Shown here in pieces: positions 11,723-24,440 of a stretch of 64,000 bases of DNA; within the stretch, counting starts at the first letter, position 1, and each line of letters begins with the position of its first letter. Source of the DNA: Sitta carolinensis (lineage: Eukaryota; Chordata; Aves; Passeriformes; Sittidae); the NCBI GenBank assembly GCA_032173965.1, contig CM063284.1, forward strand, positions 133,911,125 to 133,975,124, given 5' to 3'. The position numbers and the translations under genes are program-made. The notes under the pieces were generated by a model. It searched no databases and was not told where the DNA came from. It worked only from the letters and a program-made list of their open reading frames with translations.

Positions 11723-14475
11723 CAGCTGTGAAACTGTTGTCATAGCAACCAGCGTTTCAAAAGAATAAAATTACAGGTCGCAAACCCTGGTAACACTGCA
11801 TGCTTAATGTTGTCTTCTGAGCCTGTTTCTAGGGCTGCAACGCGATCCTGTGTTCTCAAGGAAGTTGCACACATTGTGCCCTACGGAAGGCCCTCAGGTG
11901 ATGGACTGAAATCATGAAGTACTGATAGGTTTGGAGTTCAGGGACTCAGTTTTGGTCCAATCTGAAGCCATGGACTAAACTAAAAAAATCAATCTGTTTC
12001 ATGCAACAAAAGTCCTTTTCAATGGCATATCTGTTTTGTTGCTCCTGTTTCTTTATTTATCTGCCTTCCCCTCCTAAAGTTTGGTTATGCCACAGAAATG
12101 GAGTTACCCTCCCATGAAGCCACGTTACAAGTCAGTGAATTAGCAGACAGTGGAAGAAAAGAAGAATCTAAGGATGCTGGAAGAGTCAACTGGCACTTGC
12201 AGCAGTTGCTTGAGATCGGAAAACTCTTCATATTGAAAAGGTTCAAGACTTAAAGTGGCGGCTTCATACCTCCAGCTGTTCACACAGTGAAACCCCAGAC
12301 ATGATGGACTCTCTGAAAAATAAAGTTCTGTGGATAATACTGTACTGTATGAAATTAAGAAACTTTTTTGCATGGACACAGATTTAGCTGAACACTTAAA
12401 TTATTTTCTTGGGGCTGCAACTTGCAAAAAAAAAAAAAAATCAGCCATTTTCAACAGTTTATATTATTTTTAAAAATAAATTTCACTAGTGCATGGTTTT
12501 AAAGGGAAGAGAATGCAACAGGGTGAAACAAAGACACACCACGTTTATCATTCTTTAAACCAGTCATGGTCTGTGTTTTTGCAGACTTATATTAAAAATA
12601 AAAAATAATTTCTAGCAAATATTTAAAATCTGTTTATGTGACAAGAAATAAGTGTAATATATTAAATTTATTTAAATGTAAAAGGTACAAGCCTTGTAAA
12701 GTTCAACATACTGTGCAAATTGTACACTTCTTTTACCTCCTTCTTTCTCTATCTCTCCTCCCAGTCTCCCTTCCTTTTGCTCTTTTTCCCCTCTACCTCC
12801 CAGGATGATCAGCATATTCTAAAATGGCTACCTTTTGACTTATTGCTGTCTTATGCCCCATATTTGGTTCAGGGTTGCAAAATTCTGAATTATTTCTGAA
12901 TTACTTGAGAAAAATATTGTTTAAGAGCTTACTTTTTTTCAAGCATGTTGAAAAGGATTTTGCAACATGGCTTGGGAGTACATTAATGTAATTCAGCATG
13001 TATTTGATAAAGAAGATATTTGAACTTTTGCAATTTATTGTACAGTGCATGATAACTTATTTTCATTTTTTCTCACCTTCAAATTGAATTCTACAGCAAA
13101 ATACTGGAATCATGTGGCCATTGTAAGATGTCTTCAATAAATTTGTTTTCAGCACCAGCATCTTTCATTCAAAGACTGAACTATTATTTCTTGAAGGTTT
13201 TCGGAAAGAGGAAAAATTAAGTACCTCATTGATTTTTAGGAAACAAATTTAAGCACTTTTATTTGCACTAAACCAAATTGATTACTACATTTTGGAAATA
13301 ACAAAAGCAACAAAGGTTACAAATCCATACGGTTCTTCTGCTGTAAAGTTCAATTTTCATAAATTACATTTGCGTTGCAAAAGACATAATTGGGTAATAT
13401 CAGTCTGGAAAGTATCAGTCTTTGTAAAATAAGTTCGTAAAATAGCCTTAAAGAAAGCTTATCAGTACCACTCTGTCACCTATTTGACACCATTGCCAGA
13501 ACCTCACTGCAGTTAATGGAGCTTCAAAACCCTGGGTTTTGTAGCAGACAGTAACTACCGTTGGGTGGTGCTGCAAGTTCAAACTTCTCAATAAGTTATG
13601 TTATTTAAAGGGAATGTAACTGGCTAACGTTTAATAACAAAATATCCTTCTTTCTTTCTTTCTTTTTTTTTTTTTTTTTTTTTTTTTCCCTGGGTCTTTG
13701 TATGCCTTTAATACCTACTTAAGGTTTAATATAGAAATCTTGCAATAATTTTTGAAGTACGTTACATTTACCTTTATGGCCACGAAGAATTATTCTGATT
13801 TTATTTTAAAATCTATTGAAATTTCCCATTAACAAATTGTACATGCCTCTTAAGAGGGAAAAAGTAATAACAGTATCACTTATAATGCCTTTTACTTTGT
13901 GCAATATCATAGAAAATGAGATTGTGTCTTGTCTGCAGAGTTTATATAATGGATTATTAAGTGAATAGACAGACTGGTAAAATTGTATTTAATGAAATAA
14001 TTTAGACACCCGTCTACCAGCAGCAAATAAATAATACTAACATGCAGTCTACAATATCCCCTAGGATATTAAACAAAAATACATAACCATTTTCCTGACA
14101 CTGTGAGATGTGCTCACACATTCTTGTATGCATAGTCCTCTATAAATTATGTCAAATTTTAAAATCAAGGACATGACGCATGGAAGGTTTGTACATAATT
14201 GTCATTATGCAGTATTTATTTTGAAAAAAATTAATGTATTTTTTTTAATTTTCACACGTCTGCAATTCTACTTATGGTTTAGTCATGTAAATAGTACTAT
14301 TCCAGTGATCACTGCTGTCTTGTAAATAGTACGTTTTAAAAAGTTAAAAGGAATTGCAGTTGGGGAAAAAAAAAAAAGGGCAGATTAGGCCTGTAATGAA
14401 CACCAACTAATGTAAATCAAACTCATTCTGGTGATGGTATTTAACACTTTAAATAAAACATTTTCTTTACAGAAT
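11723..14475 (+). other. RIMS2: RIMS2 3' untranslated region (putative)
   Basis: AT-rich sequence follows the stop codon. Poly(A) signals AATAAA occur at about 11765, 13135 (CTTCAATAAATTTG) and 14451 (TTTAAATAAAACATT); the last is followed by a GT-rich stretch. The abrupt change to GC-rich DNA near 14515 suggests that the distal site ends the longest transcript, giving a 3'UTR of about 2.75 kb. A CTTT/poly-T tract sits at 13647-13687. Two TGTAAATA motifs lie at 14286-14293 and 14321-14328. Transcript ends need RNA data. Confidence 0.65.
13647..13687. repeat. (CTTT)n / poly-T microsatellite
   Basis: Several CTTT units run into about 25 consecutive T, within the putative RIMS2 3'UTR. Confidence 0.95.
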
Positions 14476-14519
14476 CTGTGTTCAGGATTTTGTTGCTTTT
14501 CCCTAAGGTGGTCAGCAGC

Positions 14520-14790
14520 ATCCTTCCACACCCTTTAGTGGAGCGGGTGGCAGCTGTAGGACAAGCGCGCCTTTCTTCTCCGGCAGGGCTGCGGGTGAGG
14601 TGCTGGCTGGAGATGCCGCGCTCACTGCCAGGTGTGCCCGTCACTGGCCTCTGCTGCCCTCGGGCTCCGCTTGGCGACAGTGCCCGGCCCCGGGGATGGA
14701 GCTGGCCCAGCTGGCAGCCCTGGCTGCGGGACGTGCTCCTGCTCCAGTGTCACCAGCGCAGTCAAACGTGCTGAGACCGTGAAGGGCTCC
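14520..14790. promoter_or_regulatory. CpG-rich patch just downstream of RIMS2
   Basis: GC-rich DNA with about 18-19 CpG dinucleotides in roughly 250 bp by eye, against very few in the flanks. It begins some 45 bp after the last RIMS2 poly(A) signal. Open frames on both strands here are explained by low AT content. It could be a small CpG island, an unannotated promoter or a GC-rich repeat; no TATA box or known gene start was identified. Confidence 0.4.
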
Positions 14791-17195
14791 CATCGGCTGC
14801 TGTGGAGTGGCTGCACCATCCAGTTAGAATTCCACCCTATCCCTAGATACCACCTAATATTAGCTGCCTTTTCTTTTCAAGAGCAGGGTGCAAATGAGGA
14901 CAGGATGCCCACCTGACGGTGGTGGCTGCAAGGGCTCATGCAGCCTCTGCTGAAGGGAGCAGTGGTGCAACAGCTCCACAGCGATGAGAGGGTGGGTGGA
15001 GATGGGAGAATAGAGAATTTATCTCTACCTGACCCCTCAGAGGCAGCATCAGCACAGGCAGTGGTGACTGGGCAAAACTTGAGCACTTACGACTTAGAAA
15101 TTTACTGAAGAGTGAAAGGCTGGCTGGCAGGTTGCACAACAAAATGTGTGTATTTATTTCGAGATATGAGGTGAAAGAAGCACTGCAGTACTGTCATGAG
15201 ACAAAACCACCAAAAAAGCAAGCAAATGTATTTTGGACTGAGCAGTTGTGGGAACTGTGAAGATGGGATCTCCATTTGTTGCACTGCATCTGCAAGTGGG
15301 TTGCTGGAGGAACAGACCAGATTTCTGGTGTGTTAAACCACTAATACCCCAGCAGGTCCCTCTTTGGCTGATGCTGATATTGCTGCTGCAAAGGTGTCAA
15401 GGCAGGCAAGTCTCTGGGAGGGAAATGGACTATGGGGGCAGGTGAAGCTGCCCCATGCCCCAGAGCACATCACCTCCAGCCCTTTGGTGGAGTGGGCAGC
15501 AAAACACCTCCTCCCACAGCTGAACATGAGACCTTGTCTGTCTTTGGCACTTGTTAGAAATATACACAATTACACACGGCAAATCATTGATAAGGCCCTT
15601 TGTACTGACCAAGAAAGCTACAACGTATATTTTTCTATAGGGTCCTATTCTCTGAGGCAGTTTCTCAGGATTGCTTGCTGTTTCCCCTCTCCAATTTCTT
15701 CTTGTCTATGTCCCCTTAATTTCAAACCAAACAAAACTAGATCATTTTCATATTAACAGTACCACTTTACTCATGACTAGTAAACATTGGCTCAGATGGC
15801 TGATTCATCTGGTTATGCTGGAAAAAGTTTGTGCCAATAAAAAATGCAGTAAAACACCATGATGACCTAACAGTGGGGCTTTTCTGCTTCCATGCCTTTA
15901 CTTCAGATTTACAAGGCGTAAGTAGCAGGATGTTTGCCATGTTGAGAGTGAGCATGGGGCCAGCACATCCTAACCAGCACACCATTGCATTCTCACAGGT
16001 TTCCCACTACCATCAAATATCTGTTCACAACTGTATAATAATTAAAATGTAATAATTTTTCTGTAGAGATTTAATAGTGCATAAAAGGTAACAAAGTAAT
16101 AGGTTTCATAGCTTCCTTACAAAGTTAGATAATTCTGTGTGGGAATCTAGAACAGTTTGTATTTCTTCCCTTGGCTCGTATCTGCAATTTTCACCTCTCT
16201 GATACCCAAGCAGCAAAGAGCAGACACCACAGCTGTAGATATCATAATCGGCTTCCAATTGTGACTATCCTCTCTGTCCCTTCCTTGGTAGGAATTTACA
16301 GCAACACTTCACCAGGAGCAGGCAGCAATGCAAGAAAGAAGATGCACATGTGCCCAGCAAAGACTGGTTCACCATCAAAGGACAGTGTTATGGAACCTAG
16401 CTTAGCTGGCAAAAAAAACAAAAAACCACAGCTATCTTCTACTAACACCAAAGATAAATTAACTGCTAGAATTATTTGCTTAATACCTGCCTATTTTTGA
16501 TGTCTTTGTTTAGGATGGGATGAGTCACGCTGGGGACATCAGATTCTGTTCTTCTCTCTCCATTGGCCACAGAGGCAGAAAGTGATGACTGGCTTGTGTC
16601 GAATGTCTGCCTTCACAGCAGCTGTGATTAGGAGAAGCAGGTCCAGGCATAGTAGCCAAAAATAAAAATTATTCCATAGTTCTTCAGTTGCAAGACCTAT
16701 CTGCACTGCCTGTATAATTATCAGGATTGAGGGCAGCAGGCAGACAGTAACTGATGAAGGAGGAAATGGGTGTGAATTAATTTCCCAGATCTGACACACT
16801 GTCATGTCAGGTCACTCCTCAGCCCAGCCCCAGGGAGAAAGAGATGAAGCCATACTAATTAAACCACAGGGCACTGATGCCCTAAAATATGACATGAGGT
16901 CACATGGAAAGGAAACAGCATCCTAGATCTGCAGATCTAGAGAGTGCAGGGCACAGGACTAAGGAAATATTTGTCATATGAGCTTGTCCTCTGTGTCTAT
17001 TCCTGTAACCAAGAGCAGTTTAGTAAGTGCTATCCAAAATGTACATATTATGGAAGTGATGTTGGCATGAAGATGGAAGGGGTGAGTGGCACTGGATGCC
17101 ATTAATTTTTTAGACATGGAGGTTTAGGATACCTTAATGAGGTGGGAACAGGTTTGGCACTGGTAGAGTGTTTCAAGCACAAGACACACAAGTAG
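14791..17195. other. Intergenic sequence, no gene seen
   Basis: Short overlapping open frames occur on both strands, especially at 14870-15760, but none resembles a known protein. No clear repeat family was recognised. Confidence 0.6.
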
Positions 17196-17565
17196 TGGCT
17201 GAAGTCACTTGGCTTGTTCAGCTTGGAGAAGGATAAGGAGTGACTCCACCACAGTCTAAAACTTCCTCCTGGGAACCAGTGGAGGGGAGTTGCTGATCTC
17301 CTCTTTGGGGAGCAGTGATAGGACATGGCAAAATGGAATGGAGTTGCATTGGTCGAAGTTCAGACTGAATATTAGGGAAATGCTTTTCAACCGGAGGGTG
17401 GTCGCTCACTGGAACAGGCTCTCCAGGGAAGGGGAAGCAGTCATGAGTTCAAGGAGTGTCTGGATAATGCTCTTAGTCACCTGGTTTAGGTAGTCCTGTG
17501 AGAAGCAGGAAGTTGGACTCCATGCTCCTTAGGGATCCCTTCCAACTTGAGATATTCCATGATTT
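17196..17565 (+). repeat. CR1 LINE 3' part
   Basis: The sequence follows the CR1 3' region: a GTTCAGCTTGGAGAAGGAT-type start, ACTGGAACAGGCTCTCCAGG in the middle, and GGTTTAGG...GGATCCCTTCCAACTTGAGATATTCCATGATTT-like ending with gaps. It is sense (+) and 5'-truncated. It has no coding potential left. Confidence 0.88.
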
Positions 17566-20458
17566 CTTTGGACAGCTGTTAGAGCTTATGTAAGAGTTGT
17601 TAGTCAAAGTCTTTCTGTCTAGATACAGTTTTCGGTAAAGGAATGACCAGTATTTTAAAGATGATACGTATATTAAGGTGACACCATTCGCTGAAATTAA
17701 AACATACCAAAACACCAATACTTGCTAGGCCAAAACTCAACCAGTAGGTTCTTCTATTCTGTCAGTGCAACTGACACATAAAGAAAAGGGCCACACTACC
17801 CTTGCCAGTGCATGTTAGCCTAGTTTGAATGCCAATAGCAGCCAAAGTTATTATCCCTTTGATGAGAATTGAAAGAGATTTAGGTAATACTTTAATTTAG
17901 GGATTAAATAGTAATGTGACATTATTGAAGTATCTGATATTTTATTGATATCCATTCTGATCCCCCCCTTTTGTTTCTGGTTAATTAGTATTTTAGCTTC
18001 AACATTCCTGAATACTGGCAAGATGGGGAAGAGTCAGTTATATCAGGTACCATCTCTCAGGGATCAGCACATTGAGAGTTCTGCTGCTTGTGTAGCAACT
18101 CAGTTAAGAAGTTTGAGGACTTTGAAGTTTCTTCTTACAGTCTCCCACACACTGGAAATGACACAAAGATTTTCTTTCTCTAACAGTTTCTCAACCGATA
18201 TTCTGATTCCATATGAAATTCTGAGATGTGATTTTGTGTTTTGGAATTTGTACTCAAGAGCTGCTTACTCTCAGATCTGCTAACCTGGCTTTCCAGGCGC
18301 CTTAGTTACCATCTGCCACATGCCTGAGGTGTCAGTGCACACAGTTACACAAGCTCATGTACGAACAAATTAGTCCCGTCCTTCACCGTGTTTTGGCTGT
18401 ACAAACACTGTGTTTTGGCTCAACAGTCTGGGAGCCAGCAGCTCTGAGTCTCTAGGAACAGCCCTGGGGTAGGATGGCAGTTTACCAACAGACAACTTTA
18501 TTCTTCACTAGCAAAAATACAACTTGGAGAACTGACGTTTTTTTATATATCCTGATGCGCTTTGGCCATTGAAATAAAGTGAGAGCTAAGAAGGGTAGAT
18601 CTCAGAGTGAGCCAAGAAGCATTTGGGTAACATGAAGGGAACAAAGCCACTTAAAATGCATTTCTAAGTTGTCCCCTAAACCCATGAATCAGGTGATAGA
18701 CAAAGAAATGTTGAATGGAGATACAGATGTTACATATTCCTGTTGGCACCTTAAACAATCTTAAACAAAACAAAATGAAGCAAAACAATGTTGGCACAGT
18801 TCTCAGCTCTGAAAGTTTCATGATGAAAAACTAAAGAAAAAGAACGTAAGAATCCTCATTTTGGATTGCTGCAAATTCTTCTCATTTCTAATCCAGGATT
18901 TCTTGTTTTCAATTAGCATGGTATCAGTAAAAATCACAGTATCTGTGCAGCTGTAGGACTGGTTTCTTTAGTTATATATGTTTTACTAAGAGCATATTTT
19001 TATATTGTTTTCTTTTCCTGTTTAGGCACAGTTTTTATTTCCTTGTTTTCTTTAAGAACGATCCAGAACCAAAATGCTTCCTTGTAACTTTTCCACATCT
19101 CATGCATGTCTGATACTTAAAATATGAGCAGGTGCCTTAGGCAACAGATTCAAAATATAGTTTTCTTGCACCCTCAGCAGCTTTGCTTTCCTAACCAGTG
19201 TTAGGAAGTGTCACTTAGTTGTGACTGCTGGGTGTCAACATCAAGCCACAGTTACAGTCCAAGATGGATTCTCAGGCTGTGTTCAGACATCTAATTTAGG
19301 TGAAACTGAGAGGGCCAAAATTAAGAGTCTATTTAATTGCACTCACTGAAAAGAGACAGGAGGACCTCCATGGTAACTAATTTAGTAAGGATCCTAGAAG
19401 GCCATTTGGAACACTTTTCACTATAGGCTGCATATGAGGTCTAAGGCAGTTCAGCTTTCCAGGTAGGTAATGCAAATAGTTCCTAAAATGAGGACACCAC
19501 TCTCTGGATAAGATGTAGAAGAATATCAGGTCTTTATTCTCTTCAGTACTTTTTGCTCCCAGAAAACATCTGGGAAAATCTCCCACCTGAGAACAGACTG
19601 AAAATGAAATTGAACATTGAAAAAGCAGAAATGTGGGGAAGAGAAAAATGGACCCACTGAAGGTTCTGCATCCTCTCATGCGAACCTCAGCCCTTCAGAC
19701 TAACACTATGGCTGAGCTTGGCCTCAGTGAGAAGCCATAGTATGAGGTTTGGTCATATTCCTGCTCTCCAACAGCTGCTTGAGTTCCATTTGCAGACAGT
19801 AAAGTGGAACCAGCAGGCTGCTGGACTCTACAACAGATTTGTCCTGGTGTCTCTGCCTCCCTTCAGCCTCTGGCTCTCGTTCAGTTAGGTCACATCTGCA
19901 CTGCTCACTGAAACATGCCAGCTCCATTCTGCAGGCATGGAGACCCAGCAGCATGGCTTGCTTTGCATCCATACACCTGAACTCTCTGCCTTTCTCTTGT
20001 CCCTTCCTTGCATCAAATAAGTTTTCCTCTCCTAGATTTCTGGGAACAAGGGCTCACAATGCCACCATAAAGCATTTCCTGGGAGAGTGCTGTCTCCTGT
20101 GGATTAAAAGCACGGCAGGGGCCATGCCAGCCATGGCACAGTGAGTGTGGCACAAGCCCGGGCTTTGGGGCATGGCCTGTCCCTGCTTACAGATGCAGCC
20201 CTGGTCACCTTTGCATGTGGGGAGGCAGAGCCGAATGAGAGTCCAAGTGGATGAGCAAAGGGTAAATCAGTCCTTTTCAAACTGGGTACACAGCACTTCT
20301 TTTGCCAAATTTAAAGCCTGTTCTTTCACTCCATGTGGTCTTAAATAAATCTGTAAATAAATGCAAGTCTGTTAAGGGAGAAAGGCTGAAATCAACAAGA
20401 ATTTTGAAATTAAAATCTATTGTAAGATGTCCAGGCCCCTGGGCATTGTGAGCAAAAT
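17566..20458. other. Intergenic sequence, no gene seen
   Basis: Ordinary AT-rich intergenic DNA. A short direct repeat of TGTTTTGGCT lies near 18392-18420. Nothing else was recognised. Confidence 0.6.
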
Positions 20459-20835
20459 TGGAAGTTTTGGTTTGAAGCAGACAAGGAGCTACTGCAGAGG
20501 GTCTAGCAGAGGCCCCAAAGATTATGATAAATATAATCTAAATATCTCAAAGGCAGATGCTAAGAAAATGCTGCCAGAGTGTTTTTGGTGGTGCCCAGAC
20601 ACAGGATGCGCAATGGCCACAAACTAAAACACAAGAAGTACCACCTCAGCATTAGAACTTCTTTACCTTCAGGGTGACAGAGCACTGACACAGGCTGCCC
20701 AGTGATGTCATGGAGTCTCCCTCTCTGGAGACTTAAAAAAACTCTCTGGACACATTCCTGTGTCACCTTGCCTTGGCAGGGTATTGAACTGAATGATCTC
20801 CAGAGGTCACTTCCAAAAATTCTGTGGTTCTGTGA
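20459..20835 (+). repeat. CR1 LINE 3' part
   Basis: CR1 landmarks in order: GGAGCTACTGCAGAGGGTCT, GTGGTGCCCAGACACAGGAT, CACAGGCTGCCCAGTGATG, and the tail ATGATCTCCAGAGGTCACTT ending in TTCTGTGGTTCTGTGA. It is sense, diverged and 5'-truncated. Confidence 0.9.
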
Positions 20836-22170
20836 AACATCTGGGTGATGTTTAAGGACCACAGTGTGCTGCTGCCACCACAGGAGAGATGGGAGATATG
20901 GGAGGGGAAAAAGTTGCTAAAAAGCACCACGGCACATGCCCTGCTTCCCATCAGCAGGAAGGGTAAGAGCAATAAGATTCCTGAGATGCTGCAGGAAAAG
21001 TAGATTACAGGATCCATTCTCCACTTTTCCAGAAGTCTGCTGTCCTGGCTGAATATTTACCTTGCTGAAGTTGGTCTTACTTGTACAAGTTTGCAAAAGG
21101 AGAACAGACTCTTGGTCAGTGAATTAATAATAATTAATATGGATAACATGAATGAACCAAACAAAGTAATTAAAGCCTGAGGAAAAGGCAAAAAAACCCC
21201 AAAACACCTGCTAAAGTGTTAATTATTTCCTCTCCATCCCTTGGCTACAACCAGGGTGTTGTCTTGTCTAGCTCAGCACCTGTGATACTATCCCATTATT
21301 GTTTCAACAGGTAAAAAACCAAACAGCATGCTGGCTCTTCTCATAAAAGGACATCATTGATCTCAGTATTATAAGCACTCCTAACAATTTTCTGGAAGTA
21401 ATGCATTTACTCAAACTTCAGGGCTGAAAATGGTTTCTAAGCACAAGAGAAGATGAATTCTTTTGTTAGGTCAGGCTACCCTGCTTCTATCCAAAGAATA
21501 TCATGTACTTTCTTCTGAAGCATTTAGCAGGGATACTTGTCAAACCAAAGTGAAACAGGAGGCTGGGATCCAGGATGGTGACTCACATGTTTTTAAAGGC
21601 CAGCTTTAAGCTTGCTACTGCTCAGTCTTTAAGAATACCAGTGAAATGAGATACCACAAAGATGAGTTGACTTGTTTATAAGTCATCAATTGACACCTGC
21701 TTTCTTTCTCAAGTATTCTTATACCCAAATGTGATTTTGTTTTATATTTTACTATGCTATTATTTATTGACTACATGTATCCAGATCATAATATTTAATA
21801 CATCTCGAATTGTTCATGACAAATTCTTCTTGGGGAAAAAAAAAAAAAAAAGTGATTTCTTGAATAAGGACCAAGAAGAACATGGCAAACTGGATGGAAA
21901 CAGCTCACAATTCATGCAGAAAAGGAAAGTCAAGGAATAAGTGCCTGACTTGCAAGGCTCCACAATGGGCCATTGTCAATGCCAAATCACATACATCATC
22001 TCCCCTGGAAGTGAAGATCTATTACCCAATACTCCGCTGGGGAAGAATAATCTGGAAGAAGCTGTGATGCAGTCATCTCCCACTGAGCTTTCTCTGGAAC
22101 TTTCCTTTGTTGGGAGAAGAGCTCAAGTCAGCCTCAGAGGAACTACTTGTGGGGGTTGTGAAACCACACA
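20836..22170. other. Intergenic sequence, no gene seen
   Basis: Only a poly-A tract (about 21836-21851) stands out. Short open frames at 21880-22170 match nothing recognised. Confidence 0.6.
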
Positions 22171-22175
22171 GATCC

Positions 22176-22775
22176 TGTTGGGAATAAATCCCCAAAATAA
22201 CTTGGTTCAAAAGTTATAAAGTTAATATGTTAGACAAAATACTATTAAAGTTGTAATTACGTTAAGTAAAAGTTTTAAGTACCTGTTAATGATTCTGTTG
22301 TTATTTGCCAAGTGTCTCCTCTGCTGCTCCATCCTCGGGGATGGCGTCTGGGGCCATGAGGAGGAGGGTGGCACCACCAGAGCTTGTATGCAAATAAGAG
22401 AAAACTTTGCATGAACTAACCAAGAAGACCCCTAGAACTACGAGCCACCATGAAATGAAAGGGCTTAAATCACATCTATGGGTCGGGAGTGAGGTATAGT
22501 TGTCCTCCTGGACCTTTTTGGCTCCTCACCCTACAGAAAAGACATTACCTGGAAGAAGTACCCCTGACCTTAGGGATCATCCTGCTGGGAATTCCTGCAA
22601 GGACGGAAGTCCGGCTCTTCCCACATCCCTGCAGTGGACAAAGCTGCATGCCTTCTCCTCTGAGTCACCCCTGGGAACAATGGCGGCATGAGCGCGACCC
22701 TTCAGCCCCCAACCTGAGCTGATCCTTAAATAAAGTCATTAAAAAGGAGCAAAATCTCCTGCCCTGTTTATTTCA
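22176..22775 (+). mobile_element. Solo LTR (ERVL-like by duplication length)
   Basis: A 600-bp block starts TGTTGGGAATAAATC and ends TTTATTTCA. It is bounded by perfect 5-bp repeats GATCC at 22171-22175 and 22776-22780. AATAAA lies at 22729-22734 with a short U5-like tail. A 5-bp duplication with TG...CA ends is characteristic of vertebrate ERVL-class LTRs. No internal coding sequence is attached. The open frames across it are not real genes. Confidence 0.8.
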
Positions 22776-23089
22776 GATCCCTTGAGATCTTCAGGGATGA
22801 TGGGCATGGCTGAGTTAGATGCTGATCAGGGTGTAGCTTTGAGACAAGACCTGCCCTCTAATCACTGCTCCAGTCAGCACTGAATTACATTATTATGTTA
22901 CCAAACCTTTCAGTGCATCCCCTGAGAAGCGCCTTCTGCCAAGTGCTCCACTACCCTGAAGATTGGGACTACTCACGACAGGTAAATAAATTACACATTG
23001 GTATCTGCATAAAAGAGGTACATTACCTCCCTCTGTTGCGTATTGAATTATTCAAATATGAATATCCATCTAATATTGGTATCCAATTA

Positions 23090-24071
23090 TGATGGACAAA
23101 AGCTCTCTAACAGTTTAAAGTTAAAAAGGGTATGTTTATTGCGATGCTGGGCAGAGCGTGGAATCACAAATTGCTATAGATAATAAAACGATAAAGCCGA
23201 ATTAATGAAAATGACAATGTATTTTTATTTCAAGACCGAAATTCAGTCGGTTGGTAGCCACAATCAAAGAGACAGCCACGATTCCAAAATCGTAACTGGG
23301 TGAACTAAGATTCTAGCTCTGTCCACATAGAGTCTCCCCTTGTTCACAAAGTTCATCTTTGAAGGAGTGGGTTTTATACAGTTTTTCATGCTCGGGGCTA
23401 GATGTTCTTTGTCTCTTTGTCTTCTTTCCGAATATCCATGTATTCTACGTTTGTAGAATCGAACATGTCCGGGATGACTTTGTAGTTTAGTGTTTTCTGT
23501 CTAGCATTGGAGGAATGCTGTCTCCAGCTCGGATAAGATCATCTTGAGGCAGACAATACCTTACCAAAAAGCTAATACATGTGGAAAACACGTTATAGGA
23601 TAGATACCGTAGGAATTTCGTTTGCAACAAACAATACCTTAGTACATGTGAAAAACAAGTTTTACCAGAGGAATTCTGCCTGAGACAAACAATGCCTTGC
23701 CCAGGAGCTAATACATGTGAAAAACGTCTTACGGGAATAAGAGATATGTAAAGTGGTTTTACCAGAAGTGAGTTACTCTAGCTATCAGTGGCCATTATTG
23801 GCCAGTGATAGCTTGAGAGTTTTCAGGGAGATGCCTTCTTGATATGTTAATTTAGAATGGATCCTTTTGTTATAAATGCATATTTTAGCATTGGCTTTTC
23901 ACAAATGTGAGAATTAATGTTATAAGCATAATGGTTTTTCTATAGTTTTTAGTAGGTTTTTACTGCCTGAATAGATGTATAAGGTTTTTCTTTGCTGTAG
24001 TTAGAATTTAAGTGTAGCGTGTTTCAGCTGCCTGAATAGATAACTTCCAGAAGAGGCCCAAGTGACTCTCA
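23090..24071 (-). mobile_element. Putative LTR, minus orientation, with three tandem U3-like units
   Basis: Read on the minus strand the block starts TGAGAGTCACTTGG and ends GTCCATCA. It has a TATA-like TGTATAAAAC (plus-strand 23371-23380) and AATAAA signals (plus-strand TTTATT at 23224-23229 and 23135-23140). Three diverged tandem units at 23544-23620, 23621-23678 and 23679-23760 share the core ACAAT(A/G)CCTT and TACATGTG(G/A)AAAAC. Duplicated U3 segments often act as enhancers; that role here is inference. No target-site duplication was found, so both ends are tentative. Confidence 0.5.
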
Positions 24072-24083
24072 GCATTCACCGCT

Positions 24084-24440
24084 TGTGGAAGAAAGGACCA
24101 AAGCCCAAATCAAAAAGATGATAACCGAATAAAAGTGAAATTGTGCTTGATGGACCCAAGGAATGACCATGCAGAGCAGTTCCCGGAAAAATGAATGTGC
24201 CTAAGTCCATGCATGAAGACCGGACCCGAGGAGTGACCGTGCAGTTCCTGGAAAAGTGAATGTGCATGAGTCCGTGCATAAAGAACAGGATAAAAAGGGG
24301 AGTTCCAAGACACTGGTGTGCTTTTGGCAGCGTGCCAAGACACCCGGTTGCGACCGTATTTCTTTGCTCTATTGTTTCTCCTATTGTCCTTATTAAACAT
24401 TTTTAAACTTTACCAGGAAAGTGAACCTCGTTTTTCACAC
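24084..24440 (+). mobile_element. Putative LTR 3' portion, plus orientation, with a duplicated ~70-bp unit
   Basis: Two tandem units of about 70 bp (24150-24219 and 24220-24287) share GGACCC(A/G)AGGA(A/G)TGACC and AAGTCC-type ends. They are followed by a TATA-like GGATAAAAAGG at 24288-24298, ATTAAA at 24392-24397, and a U5-like tail ending GTTTTTCACA. This is the layout of a retroviral LTR promoter and poly(A) site on the plus strand. It directly abuts the minus-oriented LTR at 23090-24071. The start is uncertain. Confidence 0.5.
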
